This document shows positions 1-12,485 of a stretch of DNA of 64,000 nucleotides, one piece after another. This stretch comes from Oscheius dolichura. Its lineage: Eukaryota > Nematoda > Chromadorea > Rhabditida > Rhabditidae. The stretch lies in contig OW051494.1 in assembly GCA_932521035.1 (NCBI GenBank), forward strand, positions 248,001 to 312,000, given 5' to 3'. Within the stretch, counting starts at the first letter, position 1. Each line of letters begins with the position of its first letter. A program made the translations under genes and the position numbers. The notes beneath the pieces are model-generated. The model was not told the origin of the DNA. It searched no databases and worked only from the letters and a program-made list of their open reading frames with translations.

Positions 1-12
1 ACGGGAGCTTAC

Positions 13-3000
13 GAGAAGAAACGGTGGCGTCTGTAGTGCTCTTTCATTTGGTCGGCGTTAAATTCCAATCCACAGTCAAAACAGCGATTTCCGAAGTTAA
101 TTTCGATTGTCTGAAATATTAGCATTAACCATAACATTTTCTCTGGTGTTTAATATTTCCAGGATTACTGTAACAGCGCGCGTAAACAGCGGGCGCCGCG
201 CGTCGGATGAAATTTGCTCAAGAACTTTAAAATGCATTTTTCTCCGGTTTTTTTTGACATTTTTCTAATTTTTAAATGAGTTATTCATGATCAGCAGGCA
301 ATTTCAGTCCAGTATATAGTAAAACCCTACTTGTTGTCTTCCTTCTCCTTCTGCATTCCTTTCCCCTTCTTGTACCGCTCCTGCGGCCATGTCTTCCGAG
401 ACTCTCTTCCATATTTCCGCTTCTTTCGCCTTCTTCACCAGTTCGTCTTGTTTCTTCTTCCTCCTCTTTTCCATCTCCCTTCCATCCGCCTCTCTTTCCA
501 TTCGGGCTGTCTCCCGAGCCAAGGTGACGCTCCTCGTCTCCTCTTCTGCTTTATCTGATGCCGATTGTAGCCGTCTTTCCCTCTTCTGCCGTCTCTTTTC
601 ATCCTTTCTCTCTTTCCTTTTCTGGTAATCGTCGGGCAAGTCATCGTTCGCCGTTATTCCATTGGCCTCGAGGACATCAATGCTCAGGGAGGGTCCTGAA
701 AATAGACAGCATGGAAGGAGTGCCGAATAAGGGCTAAAATGTCCAATTTTTAAAATTCCATAACAGTGGTTTCATAGAGAATTTCCTGGAGATTACGGTA
801 GTGGTAAAAGTTTTGCGAAAAGTGTGTTTCCGAGCCGTGACAGCCCCTTTATATTGTTAGACTGTTACCGTACCCTCCAAACCTCCATAGTTTTTAAATT
901 CCAGGTCTTTTCCTCCCTGGGAAATGCAGTAAATTAACTTACCAAGTCTCAGCTTCAATGAGGGCACTTTGGGCTGATTGGATTCATTCGGGCTCATGGA
1001 ATCCGTTCCCGAGGATTGGTCAGGAGAGACCAGTCCATTTGCTACCGTATCCAACGACATTGGGGCTTGCTCCAGCTGAATCTCCATTCCCGGGTAAATT
1101 TTCACTTCTTTTGGGACTACTTGTACTTCTGGCTGGTCTAGTTCTATTCCCTCTCCATTCTGAGGTACTGTAGCCCTCTTCGGATAGAAATCGCGGGGTT
1201 CCAGTTCTTCATCCGACTCTTCTGGGAATTCATAAGGCGGTTCAACCTCTTCCAGCCAGCTGAGGTCCACATCTTCCTGCATGGCTAGAATCTCTTCAGA
1301 ATATTGGGCTTCTGCCTCGTTTGTGGCTGTGTCTAGGGGAAGATCGCCGTCTTTGGACAGTCCACAGAATTGGTTGACTTCCTGGACCAGGTAGCTGTCC
1401 CTATCGCGCCAGGACTCCCGATGCTCCGAACCATAGCCTGAAAATTACGGTAAGTACGACTTAATGGGAGGGAAAATTGGTTAAAAATCGGGATAATACT
1501 CACCTCCTGCAGAATTGTAGTCAATATTCGCTACGTAACCGTGTTTGTCAGCGAAGTGGACAACGAATCCCTGAATGGAGCAGAGAGTGACCTTGCAGGA
1601 TTCCACAACACAGGGAATCAACTCATTGGGCAGGTGGTTGAATTGCCCCAATTGCCAGACCTAAATTTAATAAAGAATACGGTAAAAACTGGGAAGAAAC
1701 TCACATATTCGCTGGAGAAGATGACCTGCTTGGTGAAGTTCAATTCCTGGATATTCTGGCAGTTCTTGATGTGGGACATGGTCGCGCTGTTACCGAAAGT
1801 GATGAGGTAGCACTTTTTGCATAGGAATATTCTGAAAATATAAGTTATTTTGGCGAAACTAGGAATAACAGGCGGTTACAATACGAAAGAAAGGCCAAAA
1901 AATACGAATTTTTCAATTGAAAAACCCCTAGGGCGGCAAACCAGATCCGCGCCAGTAAGGCGCATTTTCGGCGGAGGCGCACCACCTTTGCGCTTTTTCC
2001 GTGCAATAGCCCAATACACCAATTACAGAATGTCAAAGATTATAGACCTATTGCACGCGCAAAGGCGGCACGCTTCCCCCGAAAATGCGCCTTGCTGGCG
2101 CGGACCTGGTTTGCCGCCCTAAAAAGTCCCCCAATCCCCATTTTTTTCAATTTCAATAGCTTTTTTCTCGTTTATTGCTAATTTTCTTCTAGTTTCTAAT
2201 TAGGATACCGTACTACAGTACCCAGATGACCTTACTGGTCCCATAGTGAAGCAATATCTCACCTGGATGTGGAGTTCGCCACTCCCGGGAGTGGATCCTC
2301 GAAGCGAACTTTGAATGGTACTGTATCTTTGTACTCCTCGATCCAATTAGTCGGCCGTAGACCTCCCACAAATTGTTCTCCATCCGTCTCCGATTCCGTG
2401 TGTTCATACTCGGGAAAATGGGGGAGCTCTTGGATAATCTTAACCCCCAATTATTATTTTAAATGAACTGAGTAAATAGCTTACGGGCTCTACTGGCTCA
2501 TCCTCTGGTTCCTGAGCATCTTCTCCAGTTAGGTTAAAAGTCGGGTTCCCCGTCTTATCCTTATATTGATTTAAAAATTGCCGGTGCAGGGAAATCCCCG
2601 GCACGTCGACGAAGGTAGGCTGGAAAGGATTAGTTTTAAAAAGGAGGAGAAGAGTCTACCTCAAGGTAGTTCTTGAGGAATTGGGAGAAGATGAAGGGGA
2701 CACGGTTGGCCTTCATGTGGGTGCAGAGATGTCGTCGGAAGGCCCTGTCATCCTCCAATTTGAGCCCCTTACAGCCGGGAAGGTTACAACCTCCCTGGCG
2801 GGCTCTTCTCACCGTCACTGAAAGAAAAATGGCATTTTAAGAACTGCTAGACGGGTTGTGGAAGGTCCAAAAATCTCCAGAAAACCCCGTACAAACCCTC
2901 ATTTCCTCCAATTTCCTTGGAAAAGGCTAGTACAGTCCATTTCCAACGGATATTCGTCGGCAACGCTGTCCTCTACGGGACCAGGAAGCTTTCAACTCTG

Positions 3001-5632
3001 GTCCCATAGCGGAGACGCGCCGCGAAATTGAATCCGTGAAATCCGTTGGAAAAGTCCCATAATTTCGCTTTTTTTGTCCTTTTAGCCGATTTTTTCCAGA
3101 AAAAGGGACAGAATTTCGTTCGCAGCCCCGAGAACCTTGAACTTCGGCCCGTTTTACCTTTTTTTTTGGTCCTGTTCTCCGAAAAATTGAAAACCTCGCC
3201 CATAGTGACCCCGAAAACTGATTGGATCTAACCTTTTCCCCCGAATCCATCGAATTTCTCCGAAAACTAAAAAAAATCTGTGTTCTGGTCGTCTCCCAAT
3301 TCTCATTTTTACATCCAAAAATCAGGGGCAAATTCGGAAAGTCGCTTACATTTCATTTGCCCAGTCCATGACATGTTCTCCTCTCCTTCCACCTCCCCTT
3401 TTGGATGGGTCGTTGCCAATTTGATGACCACCAACTGCTGGCTATTATGGTTCAACTAAAAATACCACTTTTTTATCTAAATAAACTACAAGATTACCAA
3501 TATTTTCTTGAATTTGGCCATGATGGCCGCCGCCCTTCTGACATCCTGGATATCATAGCGGGCAGCAAAGCCGCACTCGCAACAGGCGATGGCGTAAATC
3601 ACCGTGGGGAATTCCTGAAACGAAGAAAGGGGGCCTATTTGGGTCCTGAGGCAAAAATACCTGTTCTTTGGGTTGCCCACTTTTACAGACATGGATCTCG
3701 TAGTCGGCCTTCTCCTGGTAGATCCTGTGACACTTGTGGCAGCCGTAGATGTCGATCTGGCCGTGGGACGTCATGTGGTCCTGGAAGGAAAAGAAGGTGA
3801 TAGGGTACTATGGGACAAAATAGAGAGAACACCAAGTTGGGACCTCAGGACGATTTTAGCCGGCGATCTGGGGCGCTACCACGAAAAAAACGGTCATTTA
3901 TTCCATTTCTATGGAAGCCGACCCTCGCCCAAACAAATCAGATCATTAGACAGGAAATATTCTTATTTGTAAACGAAACAACTCCCGCCAAATGAAAAAA
4001 GTGCCATTGGAACCCGGATCTGCCGCGAAAATGGGCTGGGACCCGATTTTCTGCATTTTTCACCGGGAAAATGGATTTTTTAGGTTTCAGATCGTTGTAT
4101 GACCCGCTAAAGCTAAAAATCTCACGTGAAAGTTGGTGATGGACTCCAGGACGATCTTCATATGGTCGTCTTTGTCGTAACAAATGGGACAAACCAATTT
4201 TTCGTTGGCTACTTGGTGATTATAGCTGGAATTTCCATTTTTCTGTAAATTTAACAAGAAGATAAACTCACTATTTCCATCTCCTTGAGTATCCCTTCAT
4301 GGGGAGGGAAATTTCGGTGGCTATTTTCATTCTAAGGAGGTTTGCTCTGGTCAGGGGCAGCTTGTGCTGGTTGAGGAGCTTCCTCACCGCGTCTCTCTCA
4401 CAGTATAACTTTTTAAAGGATTCTTGATGGAGGTACTGTAATAAAATAGATATAAAATAAGGAAAATATGATAAAAACTAACCAACCATCGGATGAGAGC
4501 CAGACATCGCGCGGGTGGAGCGGTACCATCTGGGAAACCACGAGCATCATTCTCGGTTATTGCCGTTTGGAATCGGGCACTGAAAAGGGGGGAAATAGGG
4601 ATAACAATCTGGTTAAAAATGAAGTTTAATCAGGGGAAAGGCTGTTTTTATTGGCCGTAGAGTCAAATTGTGGGGAATTCACTTATTAACCAGAAAAAAA
4701 GGCGAAATGACTAGGTTTTCTGATGGAAATTGGAAGAAACTGGGGGTTTAGCTAGAAAAACTTGGATTTTCAATCTAAAATTAGTCCGAATCGCCTTTTT
4801 TAACCTTTTAAACTTATAAAGAGTAAAAAATTGGGCAAAATCCTTGGAAATTGTGATCTTTTTTGCCAATTCGGGCTATAAACCCTGGAAAACGCCTCCA
4901 AAGACCCTTTTCTCAAGGTAATGGCTGAAATTTTTAGCAAATAGGACATTTAGACGTTGGAAATCGATAATTTAGGGTCAAGCATATCAATATTAGGTCA
5001 TTTATCCTTTAAATCCCCCTGAAAATAGTTCAAAACCGTGGAAATTCACCAAAAACCATATTTTCAATGTTTACCCTGATAATTCAGGTCCCGGCTCGAG
5101 TTTTTGTCATTTTTGATAAGAATCTGACCCATCTACGGCCAATTTAGAAGATACAGATCTACAGAAACTTTAAAAAGGTGCAAAAAAAAGTTCTGTTCCA
5201 CTTGAAATGGACTGTATCGCATAAAATTGGAACTATTCCGGAAACGAGAGGGAAAAGGTCGGCATTCACGCCCTATTCGTAGTGTTTTTTTGTGAGTTTT
5301 CCTATAAAAAGAAATTTTAAACTACCTACCTCAACCTGTAGAGAGTATTGTCCGAAAATCGTCGCTGATCATAGAGGTAGTCTTTGAATCCCTGTGGTAA
5401 ATATGGGCAATTGCTGGCTAGCTCCTGAAAATCCTCGCTATTTTCGATTAAAAAAGCCTTTAATTTAAAAATATAATAAACTTACATAGACAGCAAAGAT
5501 GAGCGGATAGTCACGGGCGTTAAAACGCGGAATTCGCTGCCATCCCGGCTGAAAAGAAGGGAATTTAACCAAGAAAGGGCGCCTCCCTACCTCGTCTACA
5601 TGCCGGACAATGGCATTTTCACTGGGTGGCAT
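13..5632 (-). CDS. Multi-C2H2 zinc-finger protein, C-terminal end outside window
   Basis: I do not recognise the exact protein. Sixteen to seventeen exons can be chained in frame: 5591-5632, 5486-5548, 5330-5424, 4483-4579, 4388-4435 (may extend to 4272), 4126-4242, 3661-3780, 3498-3614, 3350-3455, 2660-2817, 2485-2619, 2263-2438, 1705-1831, 1504-1660, 943-1437, 331-695 and 13-110. The last ends in a GTAAGC donor, so the gene continues to the left. Cys/His fingers appear in order: CPICYDKDDH, CHKC..H..C, CCEC, CNLPGC...HLCTH, CKKC...H..C, CVVESC...H, and CFDCG...HYRRH in the last exon. Between the last two lie an acidic stretch and a long charged, helix-prone stretch. The family suggests nucleic-acid binding in the nucleus. 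The start is the first ATG after a TTTTCAG acceptor at 5670, probably trans-spliced. The junction between exons 5 and 6 is unresolved: the strong GTGAGT donor at 4266-4271 leaves a 29-base gap that is out of frame. Confidence 0.7.
1931..2119. mobile_element. Palindromic MITE with TA target duplication
   Basis: This 189 bp element lies in an intron of the zinc-finger gene. Its two halves are near-perfect reverse complements for about 75 bases each: it opens GGGCGGCAAACC and closes GGTTTGCCGCCC. It is flanked on both sides by the dinucleotide TA, the target duplication expected of Tc1/mariner-type transposition. There is no coding capacity, so it would be mobilised in trans. Confidence 0.8.
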
Positions 5633-5669
5633 ACAATTCGACGTGGATGGAATTGGTGAATCTATTTTT

Positions 5670-7952
5670 CTGAAAAGTATTCTATTTATAAAAAGGGCGT
5701 GAAGAAGAAAAGCGAACAGATGGAAAAAAAAGATGGTTTAAAGGTCTCCCTCCCTTCCATTGGTCGCCCGATACGAATCGGCTGATTTCTCCTCTGCGTC
5801 CTTTGCATTTTGGCGAGAACGAGTGCTGACTCTAGCCCGACACCCCGGCGAACGAAGCCATGCATTGCGAGCCCCAATTTCCTGGGAATTATTGAGGGGA
5901 AAGCGAAATGGAAAGAGAGAAGAGGAGGAGAGGATGGCAATGACGAGGAGAGACGCAACTTGTTGAAAGCGGCGCCGCCATTTTGCGGGAAAAGCGCGTC
6001 ATCTGTCAAAAAAAAGCAGCGTAACCTGCAGGGGGCATGGGAAACCTCGAGACCATCATGGGGCTCCCCTGCTTTAAGCGCGGTCTACAGATCACATGCC
6101 TGCCCATTCACGACATTCTGTATTTATGAGTCAGAATTGACCAAGAATGGGGAGCTTCAAAAACCGAGAAGAGGTTTCGCTTTTAGAAAACGTTAGTGGG
6201 TCTCGACGAGATCGAGTATCCCTAGGGACTAATATTCTGGGAAAATTCTTATATTTTCAAACCGAACTCCAGATTTTTTATATACCGAGTTTCAGAACCA
6301 TCCATCCGCTATTTACGCGTTCCTAGCGCTGATAACGGTACCAAGATAGACTGTAAGGTTTTGCTCGCCAAAAATAGATTCGGTTCGGATCGACCCAGAC
6401 CAGCCTCGAACCAAATTTTTCGGTCTGAGAGCACCGTTCTTCTCTCGCGGTTTAAAAAAAGTCGAATATTTCAGACGCAGTCCGAATTCGGTTCTGGTTT
6501 GGGTCTTGGGTGGACCGGAAAATGGATCCAGATTAGGAACTTGGACCGGAAAATCGATACGAATTCCGGATCAACCCGGTTCTTCTCCGGCCCGGGTGCC
6601 CATGTTCTCCATTCTCCCACTTTGACCCAAGCCAAGACCCTTGTTAGAATGCCCAATTTGTCGTTAGACGCCTTTTTTATGCGCCTGGGTGACTGAGCTC
6701 TGAATGTGTGCGAAAGCGCGGGCCCATTTCGGGCGCTTTCCCACCCGGTCACGTTATCGATTTGTTGACCCGTCAGCCGCGCCTGTGCACGACTAGACTG
6801 GTATACAAAGCAGTCTACCCTTTGTTGTTGTAGAAAAGGATGGGACATGGCGCCAAACCGGCTATTGAGGATCCATTGCGGGAATACGCCGGTTCAAGTG
6901 TCTGGTCTGGGTCAATTTGAAGGTTTGAAGGAAATGGGGGAAATAGCACGGATGTGGAAGAAGATCTTGTAAACGGGGGTTAGAGGTCGTCTCAGTTTAT
7001 TTTGAAGGAGCCTACAGAGACTAGATCTATGCTGGTTAGAATTGAACAACAAGGAAGGAAATTCTGAGACGAGATCGGAGCAGACTGAAACCGTCTTGTG
7101 CCACGACGACGTCTCCCTCCTGTGATTGGTCTATAGCCCTAAACATTATGAAATGTCTGTATTCCCACCGTCAGATCGCTATACAAGTCTGGTAGGAAAC
7201 GTGGCAGACGACTGGCCCATAAACACCATTTCGAAACAGACCGCGAAGCTAAATATTATAAAGATGATCGCCTTGGTTTTACATAGCAGGGATAAAGACG
7301 AGCTCGAGATCTCGTACCACTGTACTAGTAGAACACTAAAACCAGCTTCACTACCCAGTTGGATCTCGGCGGATCTCAATGTTCAAACAAGGGGTGGCCG
7401 TCGGCCTTAAAACCTTCGCCTCGGGTCGGAATCATATGTTTCTCGCGAAGATTTTGATACTGTTAGATTCTCCAGGAAATTCTCTACAAAACTACCCTGA
7501 CGGATTTTTGAAAAAGTGGGCTGTTTGACCCACATAGCTAAGGCTTTCTCCGACTATACCGGGGCCGCCCTTTTGCCTTCCAAGTCGATTTCGTATCATA
7601 AAAACCCCCGACACTCCTGACCAACCGATCTAATGAACATCACACCGCCATAAACAGCTTGAATGGACTTATAGAGTTGGCTCGACAATGCCGTGGCAAC
7701 TGCGTCAGGGGTACTGTAGCTCGGCGTTCCTCTTTGAGTTCTACACCGGGCAGCTGTCGAGCTGACATGTCAGTGACTGTCAAAGTTGACCGTAGACGGC
7801 AAGTTAGTGACGGTAGAATTGACCGTTATTTCGCTTTCCACCAGATCTGACAAGGTCTTGACAGACCCGACAGGGTTTCGAGCATCCGCCGCTCTTTAAT
7901 CATTCTTGCTTTGTCCTTCGCCAGCAGCCGGCCTACTTCTCCTTCTCTCAAG
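5670..7952. other. Intergenic region between divergent genes
   Basis: Probably holds the promoters of the zinc-finger gene (leftward) and of the prenylated-protein gene (rightward). Purine-rich stretches occur near 5890-5940. Open frames such as 6361-6696 have no splice-consistent continuation and look compositional. A likely trans-splice acceptor (cctt cgccag) ends near 7922, 30 bases before the next ATG. No RNA gene was recognised. Confidence 0.4.
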
Positions 7953-10900
7953 ATGACGACCAAGAAAGCCGAAACTTCAGTTACAATAAATCCGGAGATG
8001 CAAGCACCCAAGATCGAGAATATGCCACTTCCAAATGAGCAGAAGATCCACGGAATGGGACTGCCGATAGCGACTGCCAGCACCATCAGCCCGTTCAATT
8101 CGTTTCTCTCGACTTTAAAAGAGAGCATGAAGAATATTATTGACGTCGCGCCGGAAGTGAAGACCATCTCGGAGAGCGTCTTCACACACATGGATGACGA
8201 ATCGACCGACGACAACGTCTTCCTCAATGTGCCGAATTTGATCCAGATTCTGGTACTTATGGCAGCTGTCAGCCACACGGAGGTACGTGTCTTCTATAGC
8301 GCAATGCGATGCGACGCCGTTTACAATCCACGCGATGGAAATTCAATTCCCGCAGTGGCAAAACTATTTTGCTTTTATTAAGTCAATCGTTTTCAGCCGT
8401 CCCAGGAGATCAAGACCCTTCTTCTCCGTCTAAAGAAGACGGACTCGACGAAGCTGACCAATGGGGAGATGACTCGTCTGACCTGCACCCGTGCCGCTCG
8501 GGATTTCATGGCTTGGGATCTCAACATCCGCCACCAGTGCATGTACAATGAGTACCAGACGCGTCGGCGTCTTTATGTTAACCATTTGATCTGCCGTTCG
8601 TTCGCCTTTCGGACGTTTCAAGCGCTGAACAGTCTCCTGATGGAAGTGAAGCTGAGCAGCGTTGGAGGCATCAAAGAGCTGGACGCGTGGGCAATGGGCC
8701 CGGAGAAGTTCCCACCCGACACCAAGAACATCTTCAAGATTTGGAACTATCAGGAGGAACAGGCAAAGAACGACGAGGCCGAGACAAAGAAGGAGAAAAT
8801 TGTACGTTTCTTTGTTCTCTTCGGGACCCTTTAGCCTCAGCCAGGGTGGGCTCCTGCAGCGATGGGCGGCTCACCTTCTTTTGTGCCATTTTGAGGGGCG
8901 TCTTCTCCGCGGTCAAAACGACCCATGGCGCGAATAGGCCGCGCGGTTGTATCGCCGACAGGTCAGGGACTAAATGCCCGCCTCCATCCACAACATTCAA
9001 CGGCTACAGCTGGACCTATTTTCAAGGTCCAAACCGGTATTTTAGTCCAGAAAAAAAAGCATAAAACTGACTCTGTATCGTCTGCCAGTTTGAGCCGTTT
9101 TCCCGCCAAGCAGTGGTTTTTCGTCACGGTATGAATTATCTGGAAAATGATAGAGATTTTGCAATAGCCAGACGCTGAACGAGAACACAAGCAGATAAAA
9201 CTGGCCAAAGAGGCCAAAAAACCAAACGGGCAGCGGCTTTTCCCAGCGAAATCGGCGGGAAAGTAGCGCGCTAGAGCGGAGGCGGCAGGCAGCCGTCCGC
9301 CGGCCGCCGCGAATCTGCCCGGCTGAATGATTACGCCACGCCCATTCCGATCGATTTTTTATTGGCCCCGAGTGCAATGTTGCGATGGGGAAAAAGGGGG
9401 AGGAGGACAGAAAGATAGGCAGAGTGAGATACCCGGGCGGGCATATTGACGGATGGGACCGACGCGGGCCAGCCGGTAGCCAGCAGAGAGAGCGCGCGAG
9501 GTGACGCGCGGGGCCGAGATGATTAACTGCGTGGCGCTGGATGTTTTCATCCCGAAAAAAAAGACTATAACAAGGTATAATTACGCATAATTTCAGAAGA
9601 AGACACCGCTTCCATCGGCCATTAAAGGAAAGCTGAAAGTGAATACAAAAGAGTCGACAAAAGTCCCTGCCTGCGCCAAGTGTCCCATTATTATGACCAC
9701 TACTCATTTTGAGGTTTGTTCTTTTTCTTCTTTTTTTATAGTACTGGGTTCCACTTGGGCACTAGGACGGACCACCGCTTTTTCCTAGAGTCGCTTTGGC
9801 CCGGCGCGGGCTGTCTGTCTCAATTCCTTTGGACAAGGCGGTGGCCTCCGCGCTAGTTCCTGCCATTTCGCGCTGTGGATCGTTTAGGCCGCGGTTGTTT
9901 ACACGGCGCGACGAGACCGATCGTTTTGTTTTCGCGGGCGACAAATATTTTGGGGTCGGCTCTTAGTTGCGTCAGCTTTACACCGGGCCGGCCGTCCTCC
10001 GCGGCTCAGAAACTGTAGGGGCTGTGGATGAATGGCCCGCCGACGTCCATGTTGTGTAATTATTATTAATCCGAATGGGAACAGGCTGTGGAAGGAGGCT
10101 GGATACCACAAGGAAAGGGTGCTGAGGAAGTTGGTATATGGAGTTAGAAATTGAATGGCGCGAGGTTGCTAGGCCCCAAAAATTAGGAGCCGGGCCCGAG
10201 TCCCTCGCCGCCGCCGCCCTGTTCTCCTCCTGGTAGATTTATTTACGCGGAGATATGGCCCAAGTGAAGGGTGAAAATAAATCGGACGGGTTGTTATTTC
10301 GCGAGAACTTTTGGGATTGGAGACGGTATGAGAGTGTTCCGGGTTTGAGAAGGAGACTATTCGGGCCAGTCTGCCTGTCAAAAAACCATCGGCTTTCAGA
10401 GAGGCGCCACAGGTCGGAATCGGCACATTTTGAAAAGATTTTGGTCTTGTTAGAATCGCCAAAAAATTCCCTACAAGACTGTTTAATTGTGGTTTTACAA
10501 ATTGGGATTTTTTAAGTCTGAAATGGCCAATTATAATCTCCTCTTGCTTTCAGATCCCCATCCACCCGTTCATCCTGGATATGAGACATGCCTACACGAT
10601 GGGCAAGTGGCCGGCTCTGATACGTGCTCTCCGCTTCATTAACGACGAGAGCAAGATGTTGAAATACTATAAAATTGGAGCTGATCATCGCGGTGTCAAG
10701 ATTCCCTGCCGGCTGAAGGAGGATGACACAAATATGCAGCTGATGATCTTCTGGAGTGCGCAGAAGACGAAGCACTACTACAATATTTTGACTCTGGTGG
10801 ATGCGGTGGTCGGCGGACCGGAGATGGCTGCCAAGATCAACGGAGAAGTACAACAGATGCAGATCGAGGAGCTCCACCTGCCGATGTGGGACCCCAGCTA

Positions 10901-11944
10901 CGAGTCGTCTAATCTGGCACATTCAATTGCCGAGGTATTTTTTTTATTTCAACGCAATAGATTAAAGGCAGTGTAGAGATCAGATTAAGCATCATTTTGC
11001 CCCTAAAAAAATGCCCAGGAGACCGTAATTTGGCGCGCGCGTTGGATGAAATTCGGGCCACTTTGTATTACGGCTCTTGCCTGCCAAAATCAAAAAATCT
11101 TTGGGTTTTTTAAAGGACCGATCAATTTTTTGTAGAATTTACAATCTACAGACTGTTGTAACCATATATGTAACCATATATAGTATTTATTTGAAAAACG
11201 CGCTCAAACGAGCAAAAAGAGCGCGCCCTTTGGGACTATGCCGTATTCTTGGCAAATGGGGTCAATATAGAGTAAAATCTTCGTTCCAACCGGTTCTCCT
11301 GAATTAGAATGTGATCACAGACAGTTGGAGACGTTCTAGAAACTTTAGAAAAACCAAAAATACCGCGAAAAGCCTCCCAGATGCTCATTTGAGCCAGCGC
11401 TAGGACCAAGTGGCCTATATTCGTATTTTAAGCGCTTTTTCGATTTTTCTAACGAAGAAATACGTTTATTTGACCTTCTTCTACCTGTATATATTGTCTA
11501 TTTTCAGAGAGTAACGGGCCATCTCTTCGCCGAAGATGGATTTGGCGACTTGGCCCCGTCGAAAGTCCGCCCTACCGCCGAGGCAAATGGCGTCGAGGCC
11601 CCGTCGATCCAGGCCTTCGACCATTTGTTCATTAGGACGCCTGTGGAAGAGGGACTAACGTGAGTTGTCGTTTAATTGCCTCTAATAATATCTATTCATT
11701 TTTAGGCCTAAAGATTTGGACACTGTCCGCCCCGAAGGCAAACAGGTCATCAGGGTCAGCCTGCCCTACTACATGGTGATCTATGATGACAAGGCCAAGT
11801 GCCCCATCTATTTGGCCAGGTGGGAAACGATCTTTAGACTCTAATAATATCAAAATTTTCAGAATTTCGAAACCCCTGCTTGAGAAGGACCGCGTAGAAG
11901 AGGTGGTATCCAAGTGGAACAAGTACGCCTGCACCATTTTGTAG
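7953..11944 (+). CDS. Unknown 526-residue protein with C-terminal prenylation box
   Basis: Seven exons join with matching phases: 7953-8282, 8397-8801, 9597-9713, 10554-10934, 11508-11659, 11706-11819 and 11863-11944. I do not recognise the family. The protein is mixed alpha/beta with no signal peptide and no obvious membrane segment. The stretch around VNHLICRSFAFRTF and the exon-4 segment ILDMRHAYTMGKWP look well structured. It ends ...KYACTIL, a CaaX box whose final Leu favours geranylgeranylation, so the mature protein would be membrane-tethered from the cytosol. An in-frame ATG at 7911 exists, but the CAG acceptor just upstream of 7953 makes 7953 the better start. AATAAA follows 20 bases after the stop. 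Introns 2 to 4 are long (about 570-840 bases) compared with the neighbouring genes. Confidence 0.75.
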
Positions 11945-12485
11945 ATTATTCAAAGCGTTACGTGAAATAAACTATGTCTTTTTTCTTCTTGAGTTCTCTT
12001 TTATTCTCTGCTCCTTGTTCTCCATTCTACACCCCGTTTTTTGACGGATTTGTGGGAAAAAATTGGGGATTTTGGGCAGTTTTCGCGGTTGTTCCTTGTC
12101 CAACGAATCGGTACTGTAAAATGGCGAAAGCATGACTATCTTGGGAGATTTTTATCTCAAAATGTCTACCAGAGGATGGGTAATATGGCTGAAAAGTTAC
12201 CAGACAGATTCCTGGAAGGTTTTGTGGATTTCCAGCAATTTTTCGCCATGAACGTCATTTCGATCGGCTCAAAGTTGTGAATTCCCCACTTTTCCTTTTA
12301 TTCTGGTATTTTGCTGAGAGTTTTTACACGTATAATGTAGCCCAGAAAATTCTCTACAAAATTATATATTTTTCAGAATTTTTCGTTATGTTTAAAAAAA
12401 CTGGAAAGATATAATGGGGCGCACTTTTATTCAAGTGTAGCGCCGGGTCAGTTCATCGTCTACAGTAATACTAGCCAAATTTTAT
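11945..12485. terminator. Convergent 3' ends and polyadenylation signals
   Basis: The plus-strand gene ends with AATAAA near 11966. The minus-strand sterol methyltransferase ends with AATAAA overlapping 12480-12485. The roughly 500 bases between the two convergent genes hold no gene that I can support. Confidence 0.5.

Noticed and set aside
4237..4272. A 29-base intron in the zinc-finger gene
   Set aside because: Signals look right (GTGAGT to TTTACAG), but removing it puts the next exon out of frame and creates TAA; the boundary is left unresolved.
6361..6848. Opposed 111- and 125-codon frames
   Set aside because: They overlap on both strands and consist of repeated Gly/Trp/Pro-type codons from GC-skewed sequence; no domain or splice site.
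9042..9707. 221-codon open frame on the minus strand
   Set aside because: It lies across introns and an exon of the plus-strand prenylated-protein gene, is Ser/Leu-rich with no domain, and lacks splice-consistent neighbours.
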